From contig CAWKIV010000021.1 in the NCBI GenBank assembly GCA_963849885.1, positions 179,295 through 243,294 on the forward strand: DNA of 64,000 bases, written 5' to 3'. Of the stretch, positions 34,957 through 44,281 are shown one piece after another. Every line of letters begins with the position of its first letter. The first letter of the stretch is position 1. The translations under genes and the position numbers were made by a program. The stretch comes from CADCTP01 sp963849885. GTDB taxonomy: Bacteria; Actinomycetota; Actinomycetes; Mycobacteriales; CADCTP01. Under the pieces are notes generated by a model that had not been told where the DNA came from, made no database searches, and worked only from the letters and a program-made list of their open reading frames with translations.

Positions 34957-35821
34957 TCCGCGCGCCGGCCATCAGGCCGGCCGCCGCCGAGGCGATCACC
35001 TGGCCCATCGGGTCGGTGACGTTGCCGGCCACCCAGACGCCGGGCACGGCCGTCGCGCCGGTCGGGTCGGCGGGGATCCGGGCGCCGATGCCCATCTCGA
35101 GCTCGACCGGCTGCAGGCCGAGGCCCTCCAGCACCTCGGAACGGGCGGTGAAGCGCGGCGTCACCACCAGGGCGCGGCGCGGGATCAGGGTGCCGTCGAC
35201 CAGGCGCACGTCGGCCTCGCCCTCCACCGCCGCCACCTCGCCGGTGACGAAGCGCACGCCGCGGACCGCGAGCCGCTCGCGATCGCCCGCCGCCGGCTCG
35301 GGTCCGAAGTAGACGACGTCGTTCGTCCACTGTGTCCAGAGCAGGGCCTGGTGCACCGCCATCGGGCCGGTGGCCAGCACGCCGACCGGCTGGTCGCGCA
35401 TCTCCCAACCGTGGCAGTACGGGCAGTGCAGGACCGTGTGTCCCCACCGCTCGGCCAGGCCGGGCACGGCCGGCAGCTCGTCCACCAGCCCGGTGGTCAC
35501 CAGCAACCGTCGCGTGTGGACTTCGCCGCCCTCGGCCAGGGTGACCCGGAAGCCGGTGCCGTCCGGCTTGGCCCCGGTCACGGTGCCGGTGACCACCTCG
35601 CCGCCGTAGCCGGTCACCTCGGCCCGGCCGGCCGCGAGCAGCTCGCCCGGCGGCGTGCCCTCCCGGCCGAGATAGTTGTGCACCCCGTCGGCGGGCGCGT
35701 TGCGCGGGCGGCCGGCGTCCACCACCAGCACCCGGCGGCGCGCCCGGGCCAGCGCCAGCGCCCCGCTCAACCCGGCCGGGCCACCGCCGACCACCACCAC
35801 GTCGTACTCCCTGTCCGCCAT
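34883..35821 (-). CDS. FAD-dependent thioredoxin reductase-like oxidoreductase
   Basis: A 312-aa flavoprotein. FAD-binding GGGPAGLSGALALARA is near residue 11, the redox CxxC is HCPYCHGWE near residue 135, and VWVAGNVTD is the second FAD motif. The NADPH-binding GxGxxA is altered to ATGPMA, as in a subgroup of TrxR-like proteins without clear NADPH binding. ATG 35821 diverges from the XRE-cupin gene 67 bp away, and this pair recurs in actinobacteria. Confidence 0.88.
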   Translation of the reverse strand: MADREYDVVVVGGGPAGLSGALALARARRRVLVVDAGRPRNAPADGVHNYLGREGTPPGELLAAGRAEVTGYGGEVVTGTVTGAKPDGTGFRVTLAEGGEVHTRRLLVTTGLVDELPAVPGLAERWGHTVLHCPYCHGWEMRDQPVGVLATGPMAVHQALLWTQWTNDVVYFGPEPAAGDRERLAVRGVRFVTGEVAAVEGEADVRLVDGTLIPRRALVVTPRFTARSEVLEGLGLQPVELEMGIGARIPADPTGATAVPGVWVAGNVTDPMGQVIASAAAGLMAGARINADLVEAETAELLARAGSAAEAG

Positions 35822-35850
35822 GCGCCCGACCATCCTCCGCGCCCTCCCGG

Positions 35851-35879
35851 GTTGACAACTCCCGTTGCCGATCCGGCAA
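35851..35879. promoter_or_regulatory. Two palindromes in the flavoprotein/XRE-cupin gap
   Basis: GTTG-A-CAAC (35851-35859) and TTGCCG-ATC-CGGCAA (35865-35879) are perfect inverted repeats in the 67-bp gap. TTGACA (35852-35857) could also be a rightward -35 box. Their place suggests an operator for the adjacent XRE-cupin regulator. Confidence 0.55.
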
Positions 35880-35888
35880 AGTGCGGGG

Positions 35889-36503
35889 ATGACCGACGAC
35901 GTGCTGCGGGCGGTGGGGCCGCGGCTGCGCGAGCTGCGGCGGGACCGCGGCGCGACACTGGCCCAGCTGTCCACGACCACCGGCATCTCGGTCAGCACGC
36001 TGTCCCGGCTGGAGTCCGGGCAGCGCCGGCCCACCCTGGAGCTGCTGCTCCCGCTGGCCCGGGCGTACCAGGTGCCGCTGGACGAGCTGGTCGACGCCCC
36101 GCCGACCGGCGACCCGCGGGTGCACCCGCGGCCGGTCCGGCGGCACGGGATGACCTTCCTGCCGCTGAGCCGGCGCCCCGGCGGCGTGCAGGCGTACAAG
36201 CTGATCATCCCGCCGCACCGGCCGTCCGGTCCGCCCGAGCCGAAGACCCACGAGGGCTACGAGTGGCTGTACGTGCTGGCCGGCCGGCTGCGGCTGCTGC
36301 TCGGCGCGCACGACCTCGAGCTCGCCGCCGGTGAGGTCGCCGAGTTCGACACCCGCACGCCGCACTGGCTCGGCAACCCCGGCCCGGAGCCGGTCGAGCT
36401 GCTCATCCTCTTCGGACCCCAGGGCGAGCGCGCCCACGTCCGCGCCCGCCCCACTCGCGTACGGTCCGGGGGTGGTGACGGAGACGGATCTGACGCTGGC
36501 TGA
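35889..36503 (+). CDS. XRE-family regulator with cupin domain
   Basis: A 204-aa regulator: N-terminal HTH (LRELRRDRGATLAQLSTTTG...STLSRLESGQRRPTL, about residues 10-50) and C-terminal cupin (KTHEGYEWLYVLAGRLRLLLG, then HDLELAAGEVAEFDTRTPHWLGN) likely binding a small ligand. ATG 35889 was chosen over an in-frame ATG at 35865. Likely autoregulated and controlling the divergent flavoprotein. Confidence 0.9.
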   Translation: MTDDVLRAVGPRLRELRRDRGATLAQLSTTTGISVSTLSRLESGQRRPTLELLLPLARAYQVPLDELVDAPPTGDPRVHPRPVRRHGMTFLPLSRRPGGVQAYKLIIPPHRPSGPPEPKTHEGYEWLYVLAGRLRLLLGAHDLELAAGEVAEFDTRTPHWLGNPGPEPVELLILFGPQGERAHVRARPTRVRSGGGDGDGSDAG

Positions 36504-37308
36504 CGGGCGGACGCTGCACGCCTACGACACCGGAGGCGAGGGTCGTCACGTCGTCCTCTGGCACGCCGGCACGCCGAACATCGGGCTGCCGCCGGAGCCG
36601 CTCTTCCCGGTGTCCGAGCCGCTCGGCATCCGCTGGGTCGGCTACGACCGGCCGGGTTACGGCGGCTCCACGCCGCTGCCCGACCGGGACCTCGCCTCGG
36701 ACGCCGCGGACACGGCGGCGGTCGCGGATGCCCTCGGGGTCGAGCGCTTCGCGGTGATGGGCCACTCCGGCGGCGGGCCGCGCGCGCTGGCCTGCGGCGC
36801 CCTGCTGCCGGACCGGATCATCGCCGTGGTCAGCGGCTCCGGCATGGCGCCGTACGACGCCGAGGGGCTCGACTGGTTCGCCGGCATGTCGGACGTCGGG
36901 CGGGCCTCGCTCGCCGCCGCGGCTCAGGGCCGGGCCGCCAAGGAGGCGTACGAGGCCGCCGCCGGCGAGGAGGACCCGGGCTTCATCCCGGCCGACCACG
37001 AGGCGCTCGCCGGTCCGTGGTCCTGGTTCATGAAGGTGGTGAACCCCGCGGTCGCGAACGGCCCGGGTCCGCTGATCGACGACGACCTCGCCCACGTCCG
37101 GCCGTGGCGCTTCGACCCGGCGGCCATCCGCGTACCGGTCCTCCTCTTCCACGGCACGGCCGACCGCATGGTCCCCAGCACCCACGCCGAGTGGCTGGCG
37201 GCCCGCATCCCCGGCGCCGAGCTCCGCCTCGTTCCCGACGCCGGCCACCTCTCCGTCCTCAGCGAAGCCCCCGCCGCCCTCACCTGGCTCGCCGACCGCT
37301 TCGGCTGA
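36472..37308 (+). CDS. Alpha/beta hydrolase
   Basis: A 278-aa hydrolase. The nucleophile elbow is GHSGGG (in VMGHSGGGPRALA), the oxyanion region contains HAGTPN, an acid is in LFHGTADRMVP and the catalytic His is in DAGHLS. It overlaps the XRE-cupin gene by 32 bp, so it probably belongs to the same transcript. Start may be GTG 36472 or 36475. The substrate is unknown. Confidence 0.88.
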   Translation: MVTETDLTLADGRTLHAYDTGGEGRHVVLWHAGTPNIGLPPEPLFPVSEPLGIRWVGYDRPGYGGSTPLPDRDLASDAADTAAVADALGVERFAVMGHSGGGPRALACGALLPDRIIAVVSGSGMAPYDAEGLDWFAGMSDVGRASLAAAAQGRAAKEAYEAAAGEEDPGFIPADHEALAGPWSWFMKVVNPAVANGPGPLIDDDLAHVRPWRFDPAAIRVPVLLFHGTADRMVPSTHAEWLAARIPGAELRLVPDAGHLSVLSEAPAALTWLADRFG

Positions 37309-37360
37309 CGGTCGGCGGCGACCGCGGTGCGTCCCGGCAGTTGGTCTAGGTTGGAGGGCC

Positions 37361-37957
37361 GTGAGCAAGGTCGTGCTGTACATGTCGATGTCGGTGGACG
37401 GCTTCATCACCGGTCCGGACGACGGGCCGGAGCACGGGCTCGGCGTCGGCGGGGAGCGGCTGCACGACTGGCTGTCGGCCGGCGGTGTGGATCCGGCATC
37501 GCACCGGCCGGTCGGTGGACCCAGCGCGGCCGTCTTCGACGAGGTGATGGGCACCGGGGCGGTGATCGTCGGTCGGCGCACCTTCGACTTCGCGGGCGGC
37601 TGGGCCGGCGACCACCACGGCGGGGTCCCGATCTTCGTGCTCACCCACGCCGCACCCGAGGAGCCCGCGCCGGGGCACGCGCGCTACGTCACCGACGGCA
37701 TCGAGTCCTGCGTCGCACAGGCCAAGGCCGCCGCCGGGGGCCGCGACATCCTGCTGCACGGCGCCGCGACCGCGCAGGAGTGCCTGCGCGCCGGCCTGCT
37801 GGACGAGCTGGAGCTGCAGCTGATCCCCGTGCTGCTCGGGCAGGGCCGCCGGCTCTTCGAGGACCTGCCGCCGGACCACATCGAGCTCGAGCTGCTCCGG
37901 GCCCTGGACGCGCCGGGTGTGCTGCACCTGCGCTATCGCGTGCGGTCGGCGGCCTGA
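37361..37957 (+). CDS. Dihydrofolate reductase-like protein (RibD C-terminal family), copy 1
   Basis: A 198-aa protein with the DHFR/RibD-C fold: LYMSMSVDGFITGPDD at the start, GAVIVGRRTFDFAGGW, the NADPH-binding ILLHGAATAQECL and the tail LIPVLLGQGRRLFEDL. Family members are reductases of mostly unknown substrate. A close paralogue follows 4 bp downstream. Confidence 0.9.
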   Translation: MSKVVLYMSMSVDGFITGPDDGPEHGLGVGGERLHDWLSAGGVDPASHRPVGGPSAAVFDEVMGTGAVIVGRRTFDFAGGWAGDHHGGVPIFVLTHAAPEEPAPGHARYVTDGIESCVAQAKAAAGGRDILLHGAATAQECLRAGLLDELELQLIPVLLGQGRRLFEDLPPDHIELELLRALDAPGVLHLRYRVRSAA

Positions 37958-37961
37958 GCCG

Positions 37962-38549
37962 ATGGCGCTCATCCGGCTCTACATGACCATGTCCCTGGAC
38001 GGCTACGTCGCCGGGCCGCAGGACAGCGCGGACGCGCCGATGGGCATCGGCGGTTTCCGCCTCTTCGACTGGCTCGACCGGCGCCACGACCCCGGACCGA
38101 GCGGCCAGGTGTACGCCGAGGTGTTGTCCACCCGCGCCGTCATCTCCGGCCGCCGCACCTACGAGCTGGCCGGCCGCTGGCAGGGCGACCACCACGACGG
38201 CGTGCCGGTCTTCGTCCTCACCCACGACGTGCCGGCCGACCCGCCGCCGGGCAGCGTCCGCTACGTCACCGACGTGCGCGAGTGCGCCTCGCAGGCCCGG
38301 GCGGCGGCCGGGGACGGCGACGTGATGGTGCACGGGGCCGGGGCCGCGCAGGCGCTGCTGCGGGCCGGGCAGCTCGACGAGCTGGAGCTGCACGTCGTAC
38401 CGGTCCTGCTCGGGCAGGGACGGCGGCTGTTCGAGCACCTGCCGGCGCAGCACATCGAGCTCGACCTGGTCCGCCGACTGTCCACCCCGGACGTGGAGGA
38501 GGCCGCGCAGCAGGTCCTGCACCTGCGCTACCGCGTCGGCCGCCCATGA
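37962..38549 (+). CDS. Dihydrofolate reductase-like protein, copy 2
   Basis: A 195-aa paralogue of the preceding gene with aligned motifs (RLYMTMSLDGYVAGPQD, AVISGRRTYELAGRW, VMVHGAGAAQALL, VVPVLLGQGRRLFEHL). The pair arose by tandem duplication and is co-transcribed. ATG 37962 is 4 bp after the copy 1 stop. Confidence 0.9.
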   Translation: MALIRLYMTMSLDGYVAGPQDSADAPMGIGGFRLFDWLDRRHDPGPSGQVYAEVLSTRAVISGRRTYELAGRWQGDHHDGVPVFVLTHDVPADPPPGSVRYVTDVRECASQARAAAGDGDVMVHGAGAAQALLRAGQLDELELHVVPVLLGQGRRLFEHLPAQHIELDLVRRLSTPDVEEAAQQVLHLRYRVGRP

Positions 38550-38609
38550 CCCGAGCCGGGCGGGCGGCGGTAGCTTGCGGTGTCCCTCGCGCCGTGGGAG
38601 GAGTCGGCC

Positions 38610-39638
38610 GTGCCGTTCCTGTTCTACCGCCTGTCGCGGTTCCTCCGCCTGCGGCTGCGCGGCTGGCGGATACCGCTGGCGGTGTCGACCTTCGTGTTCC
38701 TCACCAGCTGGCTGGCGATGTCCCTGGTCGAGTCGGCCGACAGCGACATCGCCGCGCCGAGCACGTACTGGTGGTATTTCGTCGTCACGTCGGCCACGGT
38801 CGGCTACGGCGACGTCTTCCCGGTGTCGCCGGCCGGCCGCATCGTCGGCCTGTACGTGATCGTGGGCGGCATCGTGACGCTCACCCTCCTGTTCACCCAG
38901 CTGGCCACCGCCCTGCAGTCGATCCGGGGCCGACGCTTGAGAGGTGTGGTCCCCCTGGACCTGTCCGACCACGTGGTGCTGCTCGGCTACTGGCCGGGCC
39001 GCACCGAGCGCGTCGTCGCCGAGCTGACCGCCGAGGGCCGGTTCCAGGTCGCGCTGTGCGCCTGGAACGACGTCCCGGAAAATCCGCTCCCGCACAGCGA
39101 CGCGGTCCACTTCGTCCGGGGCGACCTCGCCCACGAGGACGTGATGACCCGCGCCTGTGTCCGGTCCGCGCGGACAGCGGTCATCGACGGCCGGGACGAC
39201 AACGAGACGTTGGCGATCGCGGTGGCCGTCGACCACGCCAACCCGCGGATCCACCTGGTCGCGGCGGTCCGCGACCTGGGCCGGCGGGAGAGCCTTCGCT
39301 ACGTCAACGAGGGCGTGCAGGTCGTGCAGTGGCACATGCCGTTCCTGCTGAGCGAGGAGGCCACCGACCCCGGCATCACCCAGATCTACAACGACCTCAT
39401 GAGCAGCGGCGGGCACGGCAACACGTACTCGATGCTGGTCCCGGCCGGTTTTCCGCACGCCACCTTCGGCGACTGCCAGACGCACTTCGGCCGCACCTTC
39501 GGCGCGACCCTGCTGGCGATCCGCGCGAACGGCAGCCTGGTGGTCAGCCCGCCGTGGGACACCCCGATCCCGGCGGAGACGACGCTCTACTACGTCGCCA
39601 GACGCCGCATCGACGGGCACGATCTCGCCCGCCGCTGA
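38610..39638 (+). CDS. Two-TM potassium channel with RCK (TrkA-N) domain
   Basis: A 342-aa ion channel subunit. TM1 (LAVSTFVFLTSWLAMSLV) and TM2 (IVGLYVIVGGIVTLTLLF) flank a pore helix with the K+ selectivity filter TVGYGD. The cytoplasmic part has a Rossmann-like TrkA-N/RCK domain starting HVVLLGYWPGR and a TrkA-C-like end. The GTG at 38610 is preferred to an in-frame GTG at 38580 because GGGAGGAG precedes it. Confidence 0.88.
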   Translation: MPFLFYRLSRFLRLRLRGWRIPLAVSTFVFLTSWLAMSLVESADSDIAAPSTYWWYFVVTSATVGYGDVFPVSPAGRIVGLYVIVGGIVTLTLLFTQLATALQSIRGRRLRGVVPLDLSDHVVLLGYWPGRTERVVAELTAEGRFQVALCAWNDVPENPLPHSDAVHFVRGDLAHEDVMTRACVRSARTAVIDGRDDNETLAIAVAVDHANPRIHLVAAVRDLGRRESLRYVNEGVQVVQWHMPFLLSEEATDPGITQIYNDLMSSGGHGNTYSMLVPAGFPHATFGDCQTHFGRTFGATLLAIRANGSLVVSPPWDTPIPAETTLYYVARRRIDGHDLARR

Positions 39639-39665
39639 CGACCGACACCCGCGGTGCGGCCGCAT

Positions 39666-39680
39666 CATCCGTGACGGATG
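39666..39680. promoter_or_regulatory. Perfect palindrome between channel and CHAD genes
   Basis: CATCCGT-G-ACGGATG, 7-bp arms around one base, 28 bp after the channel stop and 66 bp before the CYTH-CHAD start. It could be an operator or a short terminator. Confidence 0.4.
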
Positions 39681-39745
39681 GTGGGCACCGGGGGCGGCCG
39701 GGGCAGTCTGGCAGCTCGGATCGGTGTCGGCAGGGAGGGATGTGA

Positions 39746-41330
39746 GTGAGTGTCCCCGACGGCACGTACTTCTCCGGGGGACCGGATCCCTCGGCGATAC
39801 CCGCCGCCTTGCGCGCGCTGGCGAGCACGTACACGGTCGCGATGGGCCGCCCGGTGCGGACGCGGCGGACCTGGCTGGACAGCGCCGACTGGCGGCTGCA
39901 CCACGCCGGCCTGACGCTGACCGCCACGGCCCGGGCGGACGGCGAGGCAGCGACCTTGGAGCTCAGCGGCGCCGGCGGCGCCGACCATCACCGCCGGGCC
40001 CGACACGCTGGGCTGGCCGCGCCTGCTGGCCGGCCTTCCCGACGAGCTGCGGCCCCGCCTGGAGCCGGTGCTCGGGGTGCGCGCCCTGCTGCCGGTGGTG
40101 CAGGCCACCGGCAGCTCGGTCACCGGCAGCCTGCGCGACGCGGAGGGCAAGACCGTGGTGCGGCTGGTCCACGACCGGCCGGCAACGATCGCCGGGAGCC
40201 CGGCCCGACTGTCCGGTCGGCTGCGGCTGATCCCGCTGCGGGGATACGGCACCGCTGCCGCGCGCGCCGGTCGGATCGTCCGGAGTGCCGGGCTCGTTCC
40301 CGACGACCGCTCCGGCTACGCGGCGGCGCTGGAGGCCGCCGGGTTCGATCCGGACGCGACCGCACCGCCGGTGATCCGGCCGGAGCTTCCCGGTGACGTG
40401 GCCGTGGCGAGGGCGCTGCTGTCCTTCCTCGACGAGCTGGAGGCCGCCTGGGACGGCACCGTGGCGGACGTCGACATCGAGTTCCTGCACGACTTCCGGG
40501 TGGCGGTGCGGCGGAGCCGCTCGTCGGTCAAGCTGCTCGGCGACCTCCTGCCGCCCGATCTCGCCGCCTGGGCGGCAGCGGAGCTCAAGTGGCTCGGCGC
40601 CCTCACCGCGCCCTCCCGCGACTTCGACGTGCACCTGCAGGAGCTCCCGTCCCTCACCGCGCGCCTTACCCTCGGCCGGCCCGAGGACCTGGAGCCGATG
40701 GCGCTGCACCTGGCTCGGTTGCGGGCGACCGAGCGGCGCCGGTTGGTCCGCGGCCTGCGCTCGGCCCGGTTCGAGCGGTGGCGCACCCGGTGGCGTACCT
40801 CGCTGGCAGAGCTGGCGGCCCGGGAGGGGGAGCCGTCCGCGGTACCGTCCGTCCAGGAGATCGGCCGGGAGCGGATCGCCCATGCCTACCGCCGGGTGCT
40901 CCGCCGCGGCCGGCGGATCACGCCCGCCTCGCCCGCGGACGACCTGCACGACCTGCGCAAGCGGTGCAAGGAGCTGCGCTACCTGCTGGAGATCTTCGCC
41001 CCGCTGCTGGACCCGAGCGGAGTGCGCAACGCCGTCAAGGAGCTGAAGACAGTGCAGGACGTGCTGGGAGCGTTCCAGGACAGCGAGGCACAGCGCGAGA
41101 CCATCTACGCGGTCGCCGCCGAGATGGTGGCGCGCGGCGATGCCTCCGCCTCGACCATCCTCGCCATGGGGGAGGTCGCGGCCCGGATGCAGGAGTCGAT
41201 GCTCTCCTCGCGCTCCGAGTTCATGGCCACGTTCGAGCGGTACGCGCGGCTGTCCGTGCCGGGGCGGATGGCGCGACTGAGCCGGCCCGACCCGACGCCG
41301 GCCACCGTCCTTCCCGGGGGAGCGGCGTGA
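39746..41330 (+). pseudogene. CYTH-CHAD domain protein with a +1 frame change
   Basis: The first frame gives the start of a CYTH domain (VRTRRTWLDSADWRLHHAGLTL, then ATLELSG). At about 39970-39985, in GGCGCCGGCGGCGCC, the homologous continuation (TITAGPDTLGWPRLL) moves to the +1 frame and runs through CYTH into a CHAD domain (VDIEFLHDFRVAVRRSRSS, LHDLRKRCKELRYLLEIF) up to TGA 41328-41330. CHAD domains bind inorganic polyphosphate through conserved His/Lys/Arg. The stop overlaps the parA start by one base. Confidence 0.75.
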
Positions 41331-42082
41331 TGAGAGTGGTGGCCACGTACAACATCAAGGGCGGCGTCGGGAAGACGTCGGCGGCGGTGAACCTCGGCTA
41401 CCTGGCCGCCCGGGACGGCCTCCGTACGCTGCTCTGGGATCTCGACCCGCAGGGCTCGGCGACCTACCTGCTCCGGGTGAAGCCCAAGGTCAAGGGCGGC
41501 GGCAAGGCGCTCGTCGCCGGCCGGCGGTCGCTGGACCAGGCGATCAAGGAGACCGACTTCGACCGGCTCGACCTGATGCCGGCCGACTTCAGCTACCGCA
41601 ACCTCGACCTGGACCTGGACTCCACCAAACGCCCCACGGACCGGCTCCGCCGCCTGGTCGCTCCGCTCCGCCACGAGTACGACCTGGTGATCCTCGACTG
41701 CCCACCCAGCGTGTCGTTGGTGTCGGAGAACGTGGTCCGGGCCTGCCACCTGCTGCTGGTCCCGCTGATCCCGGCCGTCCTGTCACTGCGCACGTTCGAC
41801 CAGCTCACCGACTTCGTCGACGGACTCCCCGGTCGCAAGCCCCGGCTGATGGCGTTCCTCTCCATGGTCGACCGGCGCAAGAAGGCCCACCGGGAGCTGG
41901 CCGAGCGGCTGCCGCTGGAGCGGCGCTTCGTGGTGCCCGAGGTGATCCCGAACCTGGCGGTGGTCGAGCAGATGGCCCGGCAGCGCGCACCGGTCCCGGA
42001 CTTCGCGCCGCGCAGCCCCGCGACCGCGGCGTACGAGGCACTCTGGGTCAGGACCCGGTCCTGCCTGGACGACATCGGCTGA
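41330..42082 (+). CDS. ParA-family ATPase
   Basis: A 250-aa MinD/ParA-type ATPase with deviant Walker A KGGVGKTSAAVN near residue 10, DLDPQGSATYLL (switch I) and VILDCPPS (Walker B region). No parB or DNA-site cluster is adjacent. The ATG overlaps the CHAD gene stop (TGATG), so the two are translationally coupled. ParA ATPases often position cargo on the nucleoid; here the cargo could be polyphosphate bound by the CHAD protein (inference). Confidence 0.9.
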   Translation: MRVVATYNIKGGVGKTSAAVNLGYLAARDGLRTLLWDLDPQGSATYLLRVKPKVKGGGKALVAGRRSLDQAIKETDFDRLDLMPADFSYRNLDLDLDSTKRPTDRLRRLVAPLRHEYDLVILDCPPSVSLVSENVVRACHLLLVPLIPAVLSLRTFDQLTDFVDGLPGRKPRLMAFLSMVDRRKKAHRELAERLPLERRFVVPEVIPNLAVVEQMARQRAPVPDFAPRSPATAAYEALWVRTRSCLDDIG

Positions 42083-42172
42083 GGACACCCGGGTGCCGGG
42101 CCACCGCCGGATCCGCTCGGGCTCGACGACCCGCGGTGGCCGCACCGGTCCCCCGGGCTGGACCGGTCGCTC

Positions 42173-42511
42173 TCAGACGCCGGACCTGGCCTCCTCCTCC
42201 GCCTCGGCAGCCTCCGCGACAGCGACGACGAAGCCGAGCGCCTCGGTGATCTTCAGCGCGGCCGAGAGGACCCGCGGCGCCCCGATGATGGGAGAGACCG
42301 CGACGAGGACGTCCTGGACGTCGTCCACCGTCACGCCCGCCTCCGCCGCCGCGCCGACGTGCATGAGATAGGACGCCGACGGGGCATCGACCGCCGCGAG
42401 CGCGGCGAGCCGCACCAGGAGCAGCGGCACCGGGTCGAGCTCGGTGCGGGCCAGCGACACCCCGTTGATGTCCGCCAGAGCCTCGAGGACGGGCGCCTCT
42501 CCGGTTGCCAT
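42173..42511 (-). CDS. Carboxymuconolactone decarboxylase/AhpD-like protein
   Basis: A 112-aa all-helical protein of the CMD superfamily (LLLVRLAALAAVDAPSASYLMHVGAAAEAGVTVDDVQDVLVA). The usual AhpD CxxC is replaced (no Cys), so peroxidase-coupled redox activity is unlikely. The ATG at 42511 follows GGAGAGG. It diverges from a lipoprotein gene. Confidence 0.82.
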   Translation of the reverse strand: MATGEAPVLEALADINGVSLARTELDPVPLLLVRLAALAAVDAPSASYLMHVGAAAEAGVTVDDVQDVLVAVSPIIGAPRVLSAALKITEALGFVVAVAEAAEAEEEARSGV

Positions 42512-42714
42512 GGCATTCCTCTCCACTGATGAGACGGTGCGGTGCACATCTCCGCAGACAGGAGTCTCGCGAGGCGGATGCCTCGCCTCCTCATCCGCCG
42601 CGGAGGAGGAAGCGGGCGGCCGTGATTCGGCATCCTGGTCGCCGCGAGCGGACCGGCGTCGAGATCCGGCCCCTCCGGTCCCCGATCCAGCTGCCGCAGC
42701 ATGAAGGAGGGTGG

Positions 42715-43614
42715 GTGGACGCCAGGTGCGTGGCCGGCCTGCTTCGGGTCGTGCTGCCAGCAGGACTTCTCGTCCTCGCCCTCGCCGCCTGCGAGGGCGG
42801 CGGCGGCCCGGTCTCCTCCCCGCGGCCCAGCCCCGCGCTGCCCACCCTGTCGGCTTCCGTGCCGACGAGGTCCGCGGTGCCGGAGGCGTCCGCCTCGCGT
42901 ACGCCGCGGCCCACGCCGACGCGATCGGCGGTGGCGGCGCCGCCGCCCAGTCCCTCGGCGCCGGACCCGACGACGCCGACCGAGTCGAGGCCGGCCCCGC
43001 CCCCGGCGCCCACGCGCACGCCCGGTACGCCGACGCAGACCTCGACGCCCACGCCGAGCCGGACGATGCCCTCCACGTCGGCCGCCGCCCCGACGTCGAC
43101 GTCCGGGTCCACGCCACAGCCGGCCCCGGCGGCGACGCCCGTGTCCTCCTCGCCGTCGCCGTGGGTCTGGTGGCTGATCGGCCTGCTGATCGTCGGCGCC
43201 GGAGTCGCGCTCGTGCTGGCCGTTCGGCGCCAGCGCGCCCGGAAGGCCTGGTCCGCCCGGCGTGCCGGTGCGGTTACGGAGTCGACGTGGCTGGCGCACG
43301 AGCTGGTGCCGAACGCGCTGAGCGCGCAGAGCCCGGCCGCCCGGCGGGACCTGTGGACCGCCTTCCGCCCACGGGTGGGCGCTCTGCACCGGAACCTGAG
43401 CGAGCTCGTCGCGTCGGCCCCGAGCGACGAGATAGGCCGCCTCGACCCGCTGCGGGACGCGGTGACCGGCCTCGGCAGAGCAATGGATGCGTACGTCGCG
43501 CCCGATGTCCACGATCCGGAACGGCTCGGCGCCGCCCGGCAAGCTCAGCGACAGCTCGAGGACGCCCTCGCCCGCGAGGTCCAGCCGCCTCCGGCACCCG
43601 GAGCACCCAACTGA
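42715..43614 (+). CDS. Putative lipoprotein with Pro/Thr-rich stalk and membrane segment
   Basis: About 299 aa. The N-terminal signal ends LVLALAAC (lipobox, Cys about residue 23). A long Ser/Thr/Pro/Ala stalk (about 30-145) leads to a second hydrophobic segment (WWLIGLLIVGAGVALVLAV) and an Arg-rich then helical C-terminal domain (about 170-299) that would be cytoplasmic. Two membrane attachments of this kind are unusual for a lipoprotein, so the first may simply be a TM helix. Family not recognised. The 100 bp before it contain no other gene. Confidence 0.7.
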   Translation: MDARCVAGLLRVVLPAGLLVLALAACEGGGGPVSSPRPSPALPTLSASVPTRSAVPEASASRTPRPTPTRSAVAAPPPSPSAPDPTTPTESRPAPPPAPTRTPGTPTQTSTPTPSRTMPSTSAAAPTSTSGSTPQPAPAATPVSSSPSPWVWWLIGLLIVGAGVALVLAVRRQRARKAWSARRAGAVTESTWLAHELVPNALSAQSPAARRDLWTAFRPRVGALHRNLSELVASAPSDEIGRLDPLRDAVTGLGRAMDAYVAPDVHDPERLGAARQAQRQLEDALAREVQPPPAPGAPN

Positions 43615-43658
43615 GACCAGCAGGGGCCGCCGGTCCGCCGGCGTGCCCTGTTCACCCA

Positions 43659-43694
43659 GGTGAGGGCCGAGCCGCCTGTCGGGATCGAACCGAC
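43659..43694. repeat. Left direct repeat (attL-like, partial tRNA-Thr)
   Basis: A 36-bp copy of the 3' end of the tRNA-Thr gene: the last 25 nt of the tRNA (43670-43694, T-arm and acceptor strand) and 11 downstream bases. One difference (G43666 versus A50827) from the right copy. There is no D-arm or anticodon arm here, so it is not a tRNA gene. Confidence 0.85.
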
Positions 43695-43925
43695 TGAGAC
43701 CACCCGTCCGCGCGGTGCGCCCCGACCGCCTCGCCCGTCCAGGCGGCAAGCCTGCGCCCCGCTCGTTGACCTTGTAATCCCGTACGCCGCCGCGGGGAGC
43801 CGGCGCCTCCGTCGGTCCTGGCCAGGGTGACTGCCCACGCCGGCCGAAAGATAAGTAGTTGTCGCGTTGAAGTTGAGTACCAGCTGACCTGACTGCTCGG
43901 GTGAACCGACCCGCACAGTGAAGCC

Positions 43926-43946
43926 GAGAAGCCACCCGCGCTTCTC
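43926..43946. terminator. Hairpin in the left part of the island
   Basis: GAGAAGC (43926-43932) and GCTTCTC (43940-43946) are perfect arms around a 7-nt loop. The 587 bp from 43695 to 44281 otherwise hold no gene I can support; the DNA is AT-richer than the surroundings and may contain the promoter of the precursor gene. Confidence 0.4.
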
Positions 43947-44281
43947 GCGAGGGGTCCTGATGCCTTTGTTGTCCGGTCAGACACTCATCTCACGCCTGCG
44001 CCGCAACTAACCACGTCCACCTTCCTGACGACCCGGGCCAGGCCGTTGCGCCGGTGATCAGCGTTTCCACGGCGGTGGCCAGAACGCGACAACTTTCCTT
44101 CACCCTTCAGGTGATGGCGAGCGATGGCCACAGTGATCCACGGCGGTCACAACTGGCCGACGCCAACGACGCGCCGGAACCCGCCGGTCGCAAGCCACTT
44201 CGACGCCACGGAATCGATCGTTCGATTCTGGCACGACTACGCCGCACTTCCCTGAGCCCTTACCCACCCCAGAGAGGACCG

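Noticed and set aside
41330..42082. Plasmid partition locus
   Set aside because: No parB, no parS-like repeats and no replication gene; chromosomal housekeeping genes surround it.
43659..43694. Second tRNA gene at the left repeat
   Set aside because: Only the T-arm and acceptor strand are present; there is no D-arm or anticodon arm.
44054..44281. Upstream extension of the precursor (76 extra residues)
   Set aside because: The extension has no ribosome site and random-looking composition; AGAGAGGA directly precedes ATG 44282.
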